A stretch of 64,000 bases of DNA from CAVRCA01 sp963719345 (GTDB lineage Bacteria > Pseudomonadota > Alphaproteobacteria > Acetobacterales > Acetobacteraceae). The notes beneath the pieces are model-generated. The model made no database searches. It saw only the letters and a list, made by a program, of their open reading frames with translations, and had not been told where the DNA came from. The stretch is taken from the NCBI GenBank assembly GCA_963719345.1, contig CAVRCA010000004.1, positions 372,001 to 436,000 of the forward strand. The letters run 5' to 3'. The position numbers and the translations under genes were made by a program. Positions 1 to 8,513 of the stretch are shown piece by piece; position 1 is the stretch's first letter; the number at the start of each line of letters is the position of its first letter.

Positions 1-767
1 CTGTAGACCTCCATGCGTCGACGCTCGGCGGCGCGTACGGGAGCCCAGTCACGCGCCCGGTCGTCGGTCACCAGGCAGGAACGGATGATGCCGACCCGGT
101 GGTCGGCCGGGTCGCGGCCCTCCGCCCGCAGCGCGGCCTGCCACGGGTCGAGCGCGCGCGAGCGCGGCCCCTGGGGCAGCAGGTTGGCGCCGAACCTTGC
201 CGCCCGCAACGCGCCCGGCTCGGACATTGCGGCGACCCAGAGGGGCGGACCGCCAGCCTGCACGTAGCCCGGCGTGATCCGCACGTCGGCAAAGTCGTAG
301 CGCTTGCCGGCAAAGCTGAACCGTTCGCCGCTGAAGGCGCGACGCAGCACCTCCAATCCCTCGTCGGTCAGCGACACGCGCCGCGACACCGGCAGTCCAA
401 AACCGCGAAACTCATGCGGCGCGTAACCCATGCCGACACCGATCTCGACACGGCCGTTGCTGATGTTGTCGAGCACCGCAAGATCCTCGGCAAGCCGGAT
501 CGGGTGGTTGAACGGCAGCAGGCACACGTCGCAGGAGAACCGGATTCTTTGGGTGCGCGACGCCATCGCGCTGGCGACCGGAATCCAGGACGGCAGGTAG
601 CCGTCGTCGACGAAATGGTGCTCGGTGAACCAGACAAGGTCGAGCCCCAGGCCGTCCAGCCAGGCGACCTGGTCGATGATCGCGGCGTAGAGGTCCGGGT
701 TGCTCATGCCGGATTCCGGCGGATTGCGGAAATCGTAGACCACCCCGAGCCGCAGCTTATGCGTCAT
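1..767 (-). CDS. LLM-class flavin-dependent oxidoreductase, C-terminus off the window
   Basis: This is a bacterial luciferase-like monooxygenase of the F420/FMN TIM-barrel superfamily. About 255 residues are visible before the frame runs off the left edge without a stop. Reading leftward from the ATG at 767, family hallmarks are an early WFTEHHF segment, then NHPIRLAE and a GRVEIGVGMGY glycine-rich turn. A later ITPGYVQ...PPLWVAA stretch is also typical. It lies 39 nt downstream of the MFS permease gene on the same strand, so it may be the last visible gene of the quinate/shikimate run. The substrate cannot be read from sequence. The family call is firm; the physiological role is not. Confidence 0.85.
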   Translation of the reverse strand, partial: MTHKLRLGVVYDFRNPPESGMSNPDLYAAIIDQVAWLDGLGLDLVWFTEHHFVDDGYLPSWIPVASAMASRTQRIRFSCDVCLLPFNHPIRLAEDLAVLDNISNGRVEIGVGMGYAPHEFRGFGLPVSRRVSLTDEGLEVLRRAFSGERFSFAGKRYDFADVRITPGYVQAGGPPLWVAAMSEPGALRAARFGANLLPQGPRSRALDPWQAALRAEGRDPADHRVGIIRSCLVTDDRARDWAPVRAAERRRMEVY

Positions 768-806
768 GGCGCCTTGCTCCACTCCCGTCGCTAGTCGTGC
801 GACCGC

Positions 807-2246
807 TCACGCCTTTGACGCGGCCGCTCCGATCGCCTGCAGCCGCAGCCGCTCATAGTCCTGCTTGTCGACCGGAACCGCATCCCGGTGACCCAAATCG
901 TGAACGTGGACCCGATAGGTCTCGCGCGCACTCCAGGCCGCAGCCGCCGCGATGGCCGTCACGCCGAAGGTGATGGCCCCGATGATGAGCGGAATGTTGG
1001 TCGAGCCCGGCGGCGCCACCAACGCGAACAAGGCCGGAAGCAGGGCCGTGATCGTCGTTCCCACGTTCTGTGCGATCGACATTGCGGTGACCCGAACCCG
1101 CGTCTGGAACAGTTCCGGGTAGAAGCTTGGGAAGATCGCGTTGTAGCCCTGGTAGACGATGCCCCACATCAGCAGCGAGAGGACGATCGCCAGCGGCACG
1201 CTCTCGATGCTGATCGCGTAGAGATAGGCGAATGACAGCAGGCCGCTGCCGAGCGCGCCGACGATGATGGGCGGCCGCCGGCCGATCCGGTCGGACAGGT
1301 TGCCGACATAGGGAATGACGGCCACCGCCATGATGTTCCCCAGCACCGGAATCCAAAGATACACGTCCGGGTGGAACCCGATCCCATAAGCCTTCTGCAC
1401 CGCGTAGGCCGCGCCGAAAATGGCGGTCACGACAGGGATCACGTTCATCAGGGCCATGCAGACGACCCGCAGCATGTCGTCCCAGCTCAGCCTGAACGCA
1501 TCCTTGATCGGTGCGCTCGGCACGGCGCCTTTGGCGCCCTCCTCGGCAAAGGCCGGGGTCTCATCGACCTCGCGACGGATGATGTAACCCGCGACGATGA
1601 CCACGAAACTGAGGAGGAACGGGATGCGCCAGCCCCAGGCGTTGAAGGCATCCTGGGGCATGAAGCGGGCCAGCGGCAGGAACACGGCAGCGGCCAGGAT
1701 CTGACCGGCCTGCACGCCCTGGAGGGAAAAGCTGGCGAAGAAGCCGCGCCGGCCGAACGGCGCGTGCTCGAGGATCATGGAGCTGGAGCCGGAGATCTCG
1801 CCGGCGACGGCGAAGCCTTGGACCAGGCGCACGATGACCAGCAGCACCGGCGCGAGTACCCCGACCTGGTGATAGGTCGGCAATAGCCCGACGGCGATGG
1901 TCGAGAAACCCATCAGGAACATGCAGACGAGCAGCACCTGCTTGCGGCCGTGGGTGTCGCCGAAGTGACCGAGGACGAAGGCGCCGATCGGCCGTGCGAC
2001 ATAGCCGACGCCGTAGGTCGCCAGCGAAGCGACGATCGCCGCCGTCGGATCGCTCGACGGGAAGAACAGTTGCGGGAAGATGAGGGAGGCGGCCGTGGCG
2101 TAGATGAAGAAGTCATAGTATTCGAGCGCCGAACCGATCCAGCCGCTGGCGGCCGCCTTCGTCGACTGGTGCTTGCCGCGTGGCTCGTGGCCAACAGGAT
2201 CGGCAACTCCGCCCCGGCTCCGCTCATCGTTTCCTCCGTCATTCAA
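807..2246 (-). CDS. MFS permease, metabolite:H+ symporter (MHS) type, probable shikimate/quinate uptake
   Basis: This predicted 12-helix inner-membrane symporter has the MHS-family opening GWIGSALEYYDFFIY and the loop 2-3 motif GHFGDTHGRKQ. The substrate is inferred from neighbours: a shikimate dehydrogenase-like gene and a 3-dehydroshikimate dehydratase lie directly upstream on the same strand (gap 72 nt). The start is doubtful. In frame only a TTG at 2246 is available before the first helix. A textbook Shine-Dalgarno followed by ATG at 2226 sits one frame away. One missing G in the four-base run at 2212-2215 would join that ATG to the conserved frame. The body of the gene is intact and of usual length. 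Confidence 0.85.
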   Translation of the reverse strand: MNDGGNDERSRGGVADPVGHEPRGKHQSTKAAASGWIGSALEYYDFFIYATAASLIFPQLFFPSSDPTAAIVASLATYGVGYVARPIGAFVLGHFGDTHGRKQVLLVCMFLMGFSTIAVGLLPTYHQVGVLAPVLLVIVRLVQGFAVAGEISGSSSMILEHAPFGRRGFFASFSLQGVQAGQILAAAVFLPLARFMPQDAFNAWGWRIPFLLSFVVIVAGYIIRREVDETPAFAEEGAKGAVPSAPIKDAFRLSWDDMLRVVCMALMNVIPVVTAIFGAAYAVQKAYGIGFHPDVYLWIPVLGNIMAVAVIPYVGNLSDRIGRRPPIIVGALGSGLLSFAYLYAISIESVPLAIVLSLLMWGIVYQGYNAIFPSFYPELFQTRVRVTAMSIAQNVGTTITALLPALFALVAPPGSTNIPLIIGAITFGVTAIAAAAAWSARETYRVHVHDLGHRDAVPVDKQDYERLRLQAIGAAASKA

Positions 2247-2318
2247 TCGCGTGATGATCCGCCGCTCTGCGTCGGTTTTGTCGGGCCGTTACTTCCGTCA
2301 GGTCGGTACTTCGTCAGG

Positions 2319-3152
2319 TCAGTATTGCAGCCGCGCGACGGAGCGCAACTCCTCCGGCGTGCTGGTGCCGAAACCGAAGAATTCGAGATACGCGGGGATC
2401 ATCTCGAACAGCATGTCCGTACCCACCTGCACGGGACAGCCCTTCGCCCGCGCGGCGCGCAGCAGCGGGGTGTACTCCTCCTTCATCACCACCTCGCCGA
2501 CGAAGGTGCCGGGGGCAACGCGGTCGATGTCGACCGGCAGCGCATCACCCGGGTTCATGCCCATCGGCGTCGCGTTGACCACGATGTCGTGGCCGGCCGG
2601 GTCATCGGAACCGGTGCGCACCGCCAGCGCGGGATGATGCGCCTGAAGTCGGCCGGCGAGCGCGTCCGCCGAGGCCGCGTTGACGTCGAACAGGCTGATC
2701 GCGGCGACGCCGGCCGCCGCCAGCGAGGCGGCGATCGCCGACCCGACGCCGCCCGAGCCGATCACCAGCGCCCGCGCGCCCGCGATGCGCTGTCCCTTGT
2801 GCTCCACGCCCCGCACGAAGCCGGCGCCGTCGAACATGTCGCCGAGCAGCGAACCGTCCGGCCGCTTCAGCACCGCGTTGCAGGAGCCGGCGATCGTCGC
2901 GGTGCTGGTCAGTTCGTCCACCAGCCGGGTCGTCGTCACCTTGTGCGGCATGGTGACCAGGGCGCCGTGCAGCGTGGTGATGCGGAACAGCCGGCGGAAC
3001 AACGCCTCGTAATCCTCCGACTGGACGCCGAGCGGCACGACGACGGCGTCGATTCCTTTGTGCTCGAACCAAGGGTTGTAGATCATCGACGCCTTGAAGG
3101 ACCCCGTCGGGTAGCCGAGATGCGCGATGACACGGCCGCGGCCCGTAATCAT
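2319..3152 (-). CDS. shikimate dehydrogenase-like NAD(P) oxidoreductase (AroE/YdiB/QuiB family)
   Basis: This enzyme interconverts shikimate (or quinate) and 3-dehydroshikimate (or dehydroquinate). The 277-residue protein has the AroE substrate domain with VTMPHKV and a GDMFDGAGFV segment carrying the substrate Asp. The Rossmann domain follows with VIGSGGVGSAIA near residue 140 and NATPMGM near residue 200. The ATG at 3152 follows a GGGGGA ribosome-binding stretch. Its stop-start gap to the dehydratase upstream is only 9 nt, so the two are co-transcribed. That context favours a catabolic dehydrogenase feeding 3-dehydroshikimate to the dehydratase over a biosynthetic AroE. Confidence 0.88.
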   Translation of the reverse strand: MITGRGRVIAHLGYPTGSFKASMIYNPWFEHKGIDAVVVPLGVQSEDYEALFRRLFRITTLHGALVTMPHKVTTTRLVDELTSTATIAGSCNAVLKRPDGSLLGDMFDGAGFVRGVEHKGQRIAGARALVIGSGGVGSAIAASLAAAGVAAISLFDVNAASADALAGRLQAHHPALAVRTGSDDPAGHDIVVNATPMGMNPGDALPVDIDRVAPGTFVGEVVMKEEYTPLLRAARAKGCPVQVGTDMLFEMIPAYLEFFGFGTSTPEELRSVARLQY

Positions 3153-3161
3153 TTTTCCCCC

Positions 3162-5009
3162 TTACAGCCGAACGGGGTGAGTGCGGGCCTGGGCCGCCAT
3201 GCGCACGGGCGCGTTCACGGCCCCGAACCCCATGTAGCCGCGCCGTTCCACCAGCTCAAAAAAGAAACGATCCTGAAACGACGCGGTGTAGGCGTGCCGG
3301 AACTCGCCGGCTGCGTCGCGGTCGTACAGCATGCCGAGACGTTCCAAGGTGGCGGCCTCCTCATCGGCGAGATCCAGCCGGGCGAGCAGGTCCTCGTAGT
3401 AGTTCGGCGGGATGGACAGCAGCTCCATGCCGGCCTGCCGCGCCTGCTCCACCGTCCTTGCCACGTCCGCGGTCGCCAGCGCGATATGATGCACCCCCGC
3501 TCCGACGAAGGTCGCGACGAACCGGTTGGTCGCGGAGTCCTGCGCCTCCGACACGTTGAAGGTCAGACGCAGCGTGCCCGATGGGTTCGCCATCGCGCGG
3601 CTCTGGATCAGGCCGTAGGGATGGGGAACATCCAGCAGCGGCTGCGGTTCGAGCCCGAACAGCGCGCGCCAGAACAGGACGAACGTGTCCATCTGGCCCG
3701 GCGCCAGGGCGATGGCCAGATGGTCGACCCCCTGCACGCCGCCCTCGCCTTCCTCAACCGGCAGCATGTGAAAGTCATCCTGCCAGAACGACGGCTCCGC
3801 TTCGCCCTCGACGAGGTAGATCAAGGTGCCGTCCGGCCCGCGCACCGCCGGGATGCGCCGCTCGCCCGGCCCGGTGGGCTCGTGCCACACCTGGACCAGC
3901 AGCGCCTGCGCCCGCGCGACCACCGCGGCGGGATCGGCGACGCGCAACGCCATGGCGCACACCGATGGGCCGTGGCGGTGGAAATGCTCCGCCGCCGCAC
4001 TGTCCTGCTCGAAGTTGAGCACCATGCCGAGACGCCCCTGCCGGTAGAGCGTCACCGCCTTCGACTTGTGCCGTCCGGCCAGACGGAACCCGAGCTGCTC
4101 AAGCCAACCGGCCAGCTCCGCTCCCACCGCCTCGTCCACCGCGAACTCGAGGAACTCGATGCCGTCCGTCTCGGTCATCGGCGGCAGCGCGTCCGGCCCG
4201 AGCGCCTGCGCCTCGGTCAGGATGAGGGAACGCAGCCCGTCCCGCGCGATGGTGCGGGAGGGCGAGGCGCGGAAATAGTCGTTGAACACTTCGAGCGACA
4301 ACGGCCCCTGGTAGCCGCTCGCCAGCACGGCGCGCACGAACCCGTCCACCGGCAGCTCGCCCTGCCCCGGAAAATTGCGGAAATGTCGGCTCCAGGACAG
4401 CACGTCCATGTCGCGCAGCGGCGCGTCGGCGAGCTGCACGAAGAAAATCCGCTCGCCCGGGAGGTCCGCGAGACCGGACGGATCGTCGCGGAGGGCCAGG
4501 GTGTGAAAACTGTCCACGATCAGGCCGAGCGCCGGGTGGTCGGCCTGCTGCACGATCTGCCAGGCGTGCCGCCACAGCCGGATGTGCTTGCCCCAGCTCA
4601 GCGCCTCGAAGCCGACCCGCAGCCCGCGCCGGGCGGCGCGCTCCGCCATCTCGCAAAGGTCGGCGGCGGCGCGGGCATCGTCGTCCAAGGCGGCGGGCTG
4701 GGTGTTGCTGCAGACCAGCACGAGGTCGGTGCCGAGCGCCTGCACGATGTCGAACTTCCGCTCCACCCGGTCGAGGTTGCGGACGCGCTGCGGCTCCGGC
4801 ATCGCCTCGAAATCGCGGAACGGCTGGTACATCTCGATGGCGAGGCCGAGGTCGGCGGCGATCTGGCGCACCTCGGCGGGGGAGCCGTCGAAGGCCAGCA
4901 GGTCCGCCTCCATCACCTCGACGCCATCGAAACCGACCCGGGCGGCGGCTTCGAGCTTGTCGGGCAAGGTCCCGCTCAAGGCGACGGTGGCGATGGACTT
5001 GCGCAGCAT
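3162..5009 (-). CDS. quiC: 3-dehydroshikimate dehydratase (QuiC type, TIM barrel fused to HPPD-like domain)
   Basis: The predicted reaction is 3-dehydroshikimate to protocatechuate, the committed step that sends quinate and shikimate into aromatic ring cleavage. The 615-residue product has an N-terminal sugar-phosphate isomerase/AP-endonuclease-2 barrel (about 1-285, starting MLRKSIATVALSG). A C-terminal vicinal-oxygen-chelate region resembling 4-hydroxyphenylpyruvate dioxygenase follows (about 290-600, with GVDHLAIAL and GVHHIALAT). This two-domain build matches the bacterial QuiC1 enzymes. Annotators often label them 'sugar phosphate isomerase/HPPD family', and the context here settles the call. 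It is the upstream gene of the catabolic set; the LysR gene lies 69 nt further upstream on the same strand. Confidence 0.88.
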   Translation of the reverse strand: MLRKSIATVALSGTLPDKLEAAARVGFDGVEVMEADLLAFDGSPAEVRQIAADLGLAIEMYQPFRDFEAMPEPQRVRNLDRVERKFDIVQALGTDLVLVCSNTQPAALDDDARAAADLCEMAERAARRGLRVGFEALSWGKHIRLWRHAWQIVQQADHPALGLIVDSFHTLALRDDPSGLADLPGERIFFVQLADAPLRDMDVLSWSRHFRNFPGQGELPVDGFVRAVLASGYQGPLSLEVFNDYFRASPSRTIARDGLRSLILTEAQALGPDALPPMTETDGIEFLEFAVDEAVGAELAGWLEQLGFRLAGRHKSKAVTLYRQGRLGMVLNFEQDSAAAEHFHRHGPSVCAMALRVADPAAVVARAQALLVQVWHEPTGPGERRIPAVRGPDGTLIYLVEGEAEPSFWQDDFHMLPVEEGEGGVQGVDHLAIALAPGQMDTFVLFWRALFGLEPQPLLDVPHPYGLIQSRAMANPSGTLRLTFNVSEAQDSATNRFVATFVGAGVHHIALATADVARTVEQARQAGMELLSIPPNYYEDLLARLDLADEEAATLERLGMLYDRDAAGEFRHAYTASFQDRFFFELVERRGYMGFGAVNAPVRMAAQARTHPVRL

Positions 5010-5078
5010 CCGACGGGCTCCGGTTGGCCGCGGTCATACTCCGGTCCGACAGGCCAGCTGGTCAACCGGGCCGACCGG

Positions 5079-5990
5079 TCAACCGGGCGGCGGCGGCGCG
5101 ACGGCGCCGGGCGTCACCGATCCCAGCAGCCAGTCGCGGAACAGCGCGATTTTCGGCGTGTCGGCGGTCTCGTTCGGCGCCACCACGTAGAAGCCGGCAT
5201 CGGCGGGCAGCACCACGTCGAACGGCACGACGAGGCGCCCGGCGGCGATGTCGGCTTCGACCAACTGCGTCCGGCCGAGGGCCACGCCCAATCCCTCGAT
5301 CGCGGCCTGGATCGCCATGAAACTCTGGTCGAAGCTGAGGCCGCGCCGGGTCGCCAGCGAGACCGGCAGGCCGGCGGCGGTGAGCCAGAGCTGCCAGTCC
5401 TCGCGCGAGACCGTGGCGTGCAGCAAGGTATGATACGCCAGGTCCTCCGGCCGACGAAGCGGCCGCGCCGCTTGCAGCAGGGCCGGGCTGCACACCGGAA
5501 AGATGTCCTCGGCCATCAGCCACTGCGCGCGCAGCCCCGGCCAGCTGCCGCGCCCGTAGCGGACCGCCATGTCGACTTCCTCGCGCCGGAAATCGACGAG
5601 ATGGGCGGAAGTCGTGAGGCGCACCTCGATGCCGGGATGGGCGTCCTGGAAGGCGGCCACCCGCGTGACCAGCCATTTTGCGGCGAGTGACGCCGTGGTG
5701 CTCACGGTCAGCACCTCGTCGCGATCGGGGCGTTGCAGCCGCGCCGTCGCCCGCCGCAAATCCTCGAAGGCGGAGCGCACCGAGGGCAGGTACGCCTGCG
5801 CCTCGCGGGTCAGCAGCAGCGCCCGGTTGCGGCGCTCGAACAGGCGGAGGCCGAGCTGCTCCTCGAGGCGCCGGATCTGATGGCTGATGGCCGTCTGCGT
5901 GACGTTCAGCTCGGCGGCGGCGCGGGTGAAGCTGAGATGGCGCGCCGCCGCCTCGAAGGCCCGCAATCCGTTGAGGGAGGGAAGGATCAT
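5079..5990 (-). CDS. LysR-family transcriptional regulator, GcvA-like
   Basis: This 303-residue DNA-binding regulator begins MILPSLNGLRAFEAAAR, the usual GcvA-like opening. It continues with the helix-turn-helix (FTRAAAELNVTQTAISHQIRRLE, residues about 22-44) and a substrate-binding domain. The frame stays open well upstream, but the ATG at 5990 is the family-consistent start. The gene is tandem with quiC (69 nt gap) and divergent from the DUF1127 gene. An inverted repeat at 6011-6029 in the shared promoter region is a candidate site for autoregulation. Control of the quinate genes is an inference from position. Confidence 0.9.
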   Translation of the reverse strand: MILPSLNGLRAFEAAARHLSFTRAAAELNVTQTAISHQIRRLEEQLGLRLFERRNRALLLTREAQAYLPSVRSAFEDLRRATARLQRPDRDEVLTVSTTASLAAKWLVTRVAAFQDAHPGIEVRLTTSAHLVDFRREEVDMAVRYGRGSWPGLRAQWLMAEDIFPVCSPALLQAARPLRRPEDLAYHTLLHATVSREDWQLWLTAAGLPVSLATRRGLSFDQSFMAIQAAIEGLGVALGRTQLVEADIAAGRLVVPFDVVLPADAGFYVVAPNETADTPKIALFRDWLLGSVTPGAVAPPPPG

Positions 5991-6010
5991 GGGGTCCAAC
6001 CATGAGTTTG

Positions 6011-6029
6011 TGTCATCCGAGCGGTGACA
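6011..6029. promoter_or_regulatory. inverted repeat in lysR/DUF1127 divergent promoter region
   Basis: TGTCA and TGACA flank a 9-nt spacer about 20 nt upstream of the lysR start codon, in the divergent intergenic region. LysR regulators commonly bind dyad sites in such regions. No binding evidence exists; the repeat is short. Confidence 0.35.
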
Positions 6030-6098
6030 AACTATCCTTTGTGGAGTGCCAGCGCGAGGGCCATCTTCTCGCCAGTTGTTGCACCCAGGAGGCCATTC

Positions 6099-6335
6099 AT
6101 GGCCGGCTTCGCACACCCACTCCCGACAAATTCTCAGCTGATCCCGATGTCCTTCCGGGCTCGGCCGTCCTCCGCATCGACGCTGGCGCGCCTCAAGGCG
6201 GCGATCGGACGCTTCCGCGGCCGGGTCCGCGAGCGGCGCACGCTGGCCGAGCTGAACGAGCGCGAGCTGCGCGACATCGGCCTGTCGAGCTGGGACGTTC
6301 ACACCGAGCTTGCCAAGCCCTTTTGGCGGGGCTGA
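6099..6335 (+). CDS. DUF1127 domain small protein
   Basis: This 78-residue basic protein carries the DUF1127 signature in its C-terminal half (RRTLAELNERELRDIGLS, residues about 45-62). The ATG at 6099 is set by a perfect AGGAGG at 6087-6092 with 6-nt spacing, so the longer upstream frame is not used. DUF1127 proteins are typical of alphaproteobacteria. Some have been linked to RNA binding and to phosphate or carbon metabolism, but no function can be read here. It is transcribed away from the LysR gene and precedes the CmcJ-like gene by 47 nt on the same strand. Confidence 0.85.
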   Translation: MAGFAHPLPTNSQLIPMSFRARPSSASTLARLKAAIGRFRGRVRERRTLAELNERELRDIGLSSWDVHTELAKPFWRG

Positions 6336-6382
6336 TGCGGCCGGACGCCCGCTTGGAATCGTTTTCCTAGGAGAAAAGAACC

Positions 6383-7237
6383 GTGGATACGCATGTGGCG
6401 GCACCCGACCTCGGCCTTGAGCTGCCTCTGATCGAGGCCGAGCTGCACTATCTCACCCCGATGGCGGATCGCCCGCGCAACTACACGTTCGATCCGCCGC
6501 CAGGGGTCCCACGGTCGAACGTGGTGCCCGAGACCCATCACGTGCCGGTCCAGGATGTCCGCCCGATCGCCTCGGACGTCTCGCTCGACCGCGAGGGTTT
6601 CGCCGTCCTCCGCCATCGCAGCGCGGTGCGGGATTTCTATGACGAGGCGGAACTGCGCCGGACCTACTACCCCGAAGCCGAGCGGGTGATCGCCGAGGCG
6701 ACCGGGGCGAGCCGCGTCTTCATCTTCGACCACACGGTCCGGCGTCGCGTCCGGGGCGTCGACGATCGCGCGCCGGATGCGCCCCGGCAGCCGGCTACCC
6801 GGGTCCATGTCGACCACACCGAGCGCTCCGGTCCGCAGCGCGTGCGCGACTTTTTTGGCGACGAGGCCGAGGAGTTGCTGCGCGGGCGCGTGCAGGTCGT
6901 CAATCTCTGGCGTCCGATCCGCGGCCCGCTGCGGGATGCGCCGCTGGCGGTATGCGACGCCCGCACCGTCGCAGCCGGCGACCTCGTGCCGTCCGATCTC
7001 GTCTACCGCGACCGCGTGGGCGAGACCTATGCCGTGACCTACAACCCGGCCCACCGCTGGTTCTATGTGCCGGCCATGCAGCCGGACGAGGCCCTGTTGC
7101 TGAAGTGCTTCAATTCCGCGGCCGACGGGCGGGCGCGCTTCGCGCCGCACACCGCCTTCGAGGACCCGACCGCGCCGGCCGATGTGCTGCCGCGTGAGAG
7201 CATCGAGCTGCGCACTCTCGTGTTCCACCCGGCCTGA
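6383..7237 (+). CDS. CmcJ/NvfI (AsaB-like) family oxidoreductase
   Basis: The 284-residue protein resembles the CmcJ/AsaB/NvfI family, distant relatives of Fe(II)/2-oxoglutarate oxygenases seen in secondary metabolism and also widespread in proteobacteria with unknown roles. Supporting motifs are FDHTVRRR, RVHVDHTE, the VNLWRPI segment and YNPAHRWFY near the C-terminus, which form the conserved family core. The start is a GTG at 6383 preceded by AGGAG at 6369-6373. The gene follows the DUF1127 gene and faces the hydroxyacid dehydrogenase convergently. The substrate is unknown. Confidence 0.8.
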   Translation: MDTHVAAPDLGLELPLIEAELHYLTPMADRPRNYTFDPPPGVPRSNVVPETHHVPVQDVRPIASDVSLDREGFAVLRHRSAVRDFYDEAELRRTYYPEAERVIAEATGASRVFIFDHTVRRRVRGVDDRAPDAPRQPATRVHVDHTERSGPQRVRDFFGDEAEELLRGRVQVVNLWRPIRGPLRDAPLAVCDARTVAAGDLVPSDLVYRDRVGETYAVTYNPAHRWFYVPAMQPDEALLLKCFNSAADGRARFAPHTAFEDPTAPADVLPRESIELRTLVFHPA

Positions 7238-7274
7238 CGCCTGGAGGCGAGCGGCCGGCCGACACGCCGGCCGC

Positions 7275-8327
7275 TCAGCCCTCCGGCTTGAACCCGAAAA
7301 TCCGCTCGAAGCGCGCCATGTAGGCCGGCCAGACTTCCGGGTTGAGCAGGCGCGGCGGCCGCTTGCCGTCCAAAATGTCGAGGACCTGTTCGGCGGCGAT
7401 CGTCGCCATGTTCGCCCGCGCCTGGTGCGTCACCCCGGCCGTGTGCGGGCTGGCGATGACCGTGTCGAAGGCGAGCAGCGGATCGTCGTGCGGCGGCGGC
7501 TCCTTGTCCCACACATCCAGACCCGCGCCCGCGATGCGCCGCTCGCGCAACGCATCGGCCAGCGCCCGCTCGTCGTGGATGCCGCCGCGCGCGGTGGTGA
7601 CGAAGTAGGCGTGCGGCTGCATGAGCGCGAACTGCGCGGCGCCGACCATGCCGAGCGTCTCGGCGGTGCGGGGGCAATTGATCGAGACGAAATCGGATTG
7701 CCGCATGAGCTCGTCGAGCGGGACCCGCTCGGCCCCGCGCGCGGCGGCCTCGGCGTCGGCGAGGTAGGGGTCGTAGGCCAGCACCCGCATGCGGAACAGG
7801 CCGCGGCACAGCTCGGCCAGGCGCGAACCGACGTTGCCAAGCCCGACGATGCCGACCGTGCGGCCAATCAGGTCGTTGCCCATGTAGTCGTTGCGCGGAA
7901 TGTTCGAGGCCCGGCGCATCCGCCGATCGGTCTCGACGATGCGCTTCGACAAGGCCAGCATCATCCCGAGCGCGTGTTCGGCCACCGCCTCCTTGTTGCC
8001 GCCCGCCTGGTTGACCGCGATCACGCCCGCCCGCGTGCAGGCGGCGAGATCGACGGTGTCATAACCGGCGCCGTTGCTGGACACCGCGACAAGATTGGGC
8101 GCACGCGCGAGCAGCGCGTCGGTGGCGTAGTATTTCGGGTCGATCTCGTCGCGCGCCGCGCCGATCTGATAGGCGTGCGCGGCGGCGATCACCGGCCCGG
8201 CCTCGTGCTCGGGACTGTCGTTCTCCAATTTTTCGAGCGAAACGTCCGGGCGGCGACCGAGCACCTCGGCAAAAATCAGGCTCGCGAGATAACGCACGTA
8301 GAACACGCGCTTGAGGTTGACCGGCAT
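7275..8327 (-). CDS. D-2-hydroxyacid dehydrogenase, NAD-dependent
   Basis: This 350-residue enzyme of the phosphoglycerate/formate dehydrogenase superfamily should reduce a 2-oxoacid or oxidise a D-2-hydroxyacid in the cytoplasm. The Rossmann motif is GIVGLGNVGSRLAE (about 160-173). The catalytic region has TTARGGIHDE with the active-site Arg, the following LDVWDKEPP Glu, and SPHTAG with the catalytic His. The ATG at 8327 is preceded by GGGAGCAG and matches the conserved N-terminus, so a longer in-frame extension to 8372 is rejected. Two matching dyads upstream (8421-8440 and 8496-8513) may control it. The substrate is not assignable. Confidence 0.88.
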   Translation of the reverse strand: MPVNLKRVFYVRYLASLIFAEVLGRRPDVSLEKLENDSPEHEAGPVIAAAHAYQIGAARDEIDPKYYATDALLARAPNLVAVSSNGAGYDTVDLAACTRAGVIAVNQAGGNKEAVAEHALGMMLALSKRIVETDRRMRRASNIPRNDYMGNDLIGRTVGIVGLGNVGSRLAELCRGLFRMRVLAYDPYLADAEAAARGAERVPLDELMRQSDFVSINCPRTAETLGMVGAAQFALMQPHAYFVTTARGGIHDERALADALRERRIAGAGLDVWDKEPPPHDDPLLAFDTVIASPHTAGVTHQARANMATIAAEQVLDILDGKRPPRLLNPEVWPAYMARFERIFGFKPEG

Positions 8328-8420
8328 CACCTGCTCCCTGGGTGACGTCGGTCGGCCGACCGACGCCGTCATTGCCCCGACCGATACCAGGAAGCCCCGA
8401 CACTGTCATGGCGCGGACCG

Positions 8421-8440
8421 AACTCACGGACCTGTGAGTT
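8421..8440. promoter_or_regulatory. dyad 1, CTCAC-N6-GTGAG operator candidate
   Basis: A perfect 7-bp inverted repeat, AACTCAC-N6-GTGAGTT, lies 94 nt upstream of the hydroxyacid dehydrogenase start. Its core matches dyad 2, which is centred 74 bp away (about seven helical turns). This is suggestive of a regulator dimer pair that could loop DNA. The cognate regulator is unknown. Confidence 0.5.
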
Positions 8441-8495
8441 TGATGTCGATTTAACGGCCGAATGCGGCAGGGTTGACGTGCGACTGCGTTCATTG

Positions 8496-8513
8496 GCTCA
8501 CATTCCTGTGAGC
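8496..8513. promoter_or_regulatory. dyad 2, CTCAC-N6-GTGAG operator candidate
   Basis: A perfect 6-bp inverted repeat, GCTCAC-N6-GTGAGC, shares the CTCAC/GTGAG core and part of the spacer (cct) with dyad 1. Two such copies in one intergenic region are unlikely to be chance, which supports a specific regulator site. Confidence 0.5.

Noticed and set aside
1950..5690. A 1,246-codon open frame on the plus strand
   Set aside because: It lies antisense to the MHS permease, shikimate dehydrogenase-like and dehydratase genes, has His/Arg-rich composition with no recognisable domain, and arises from high GC content in the real genes.
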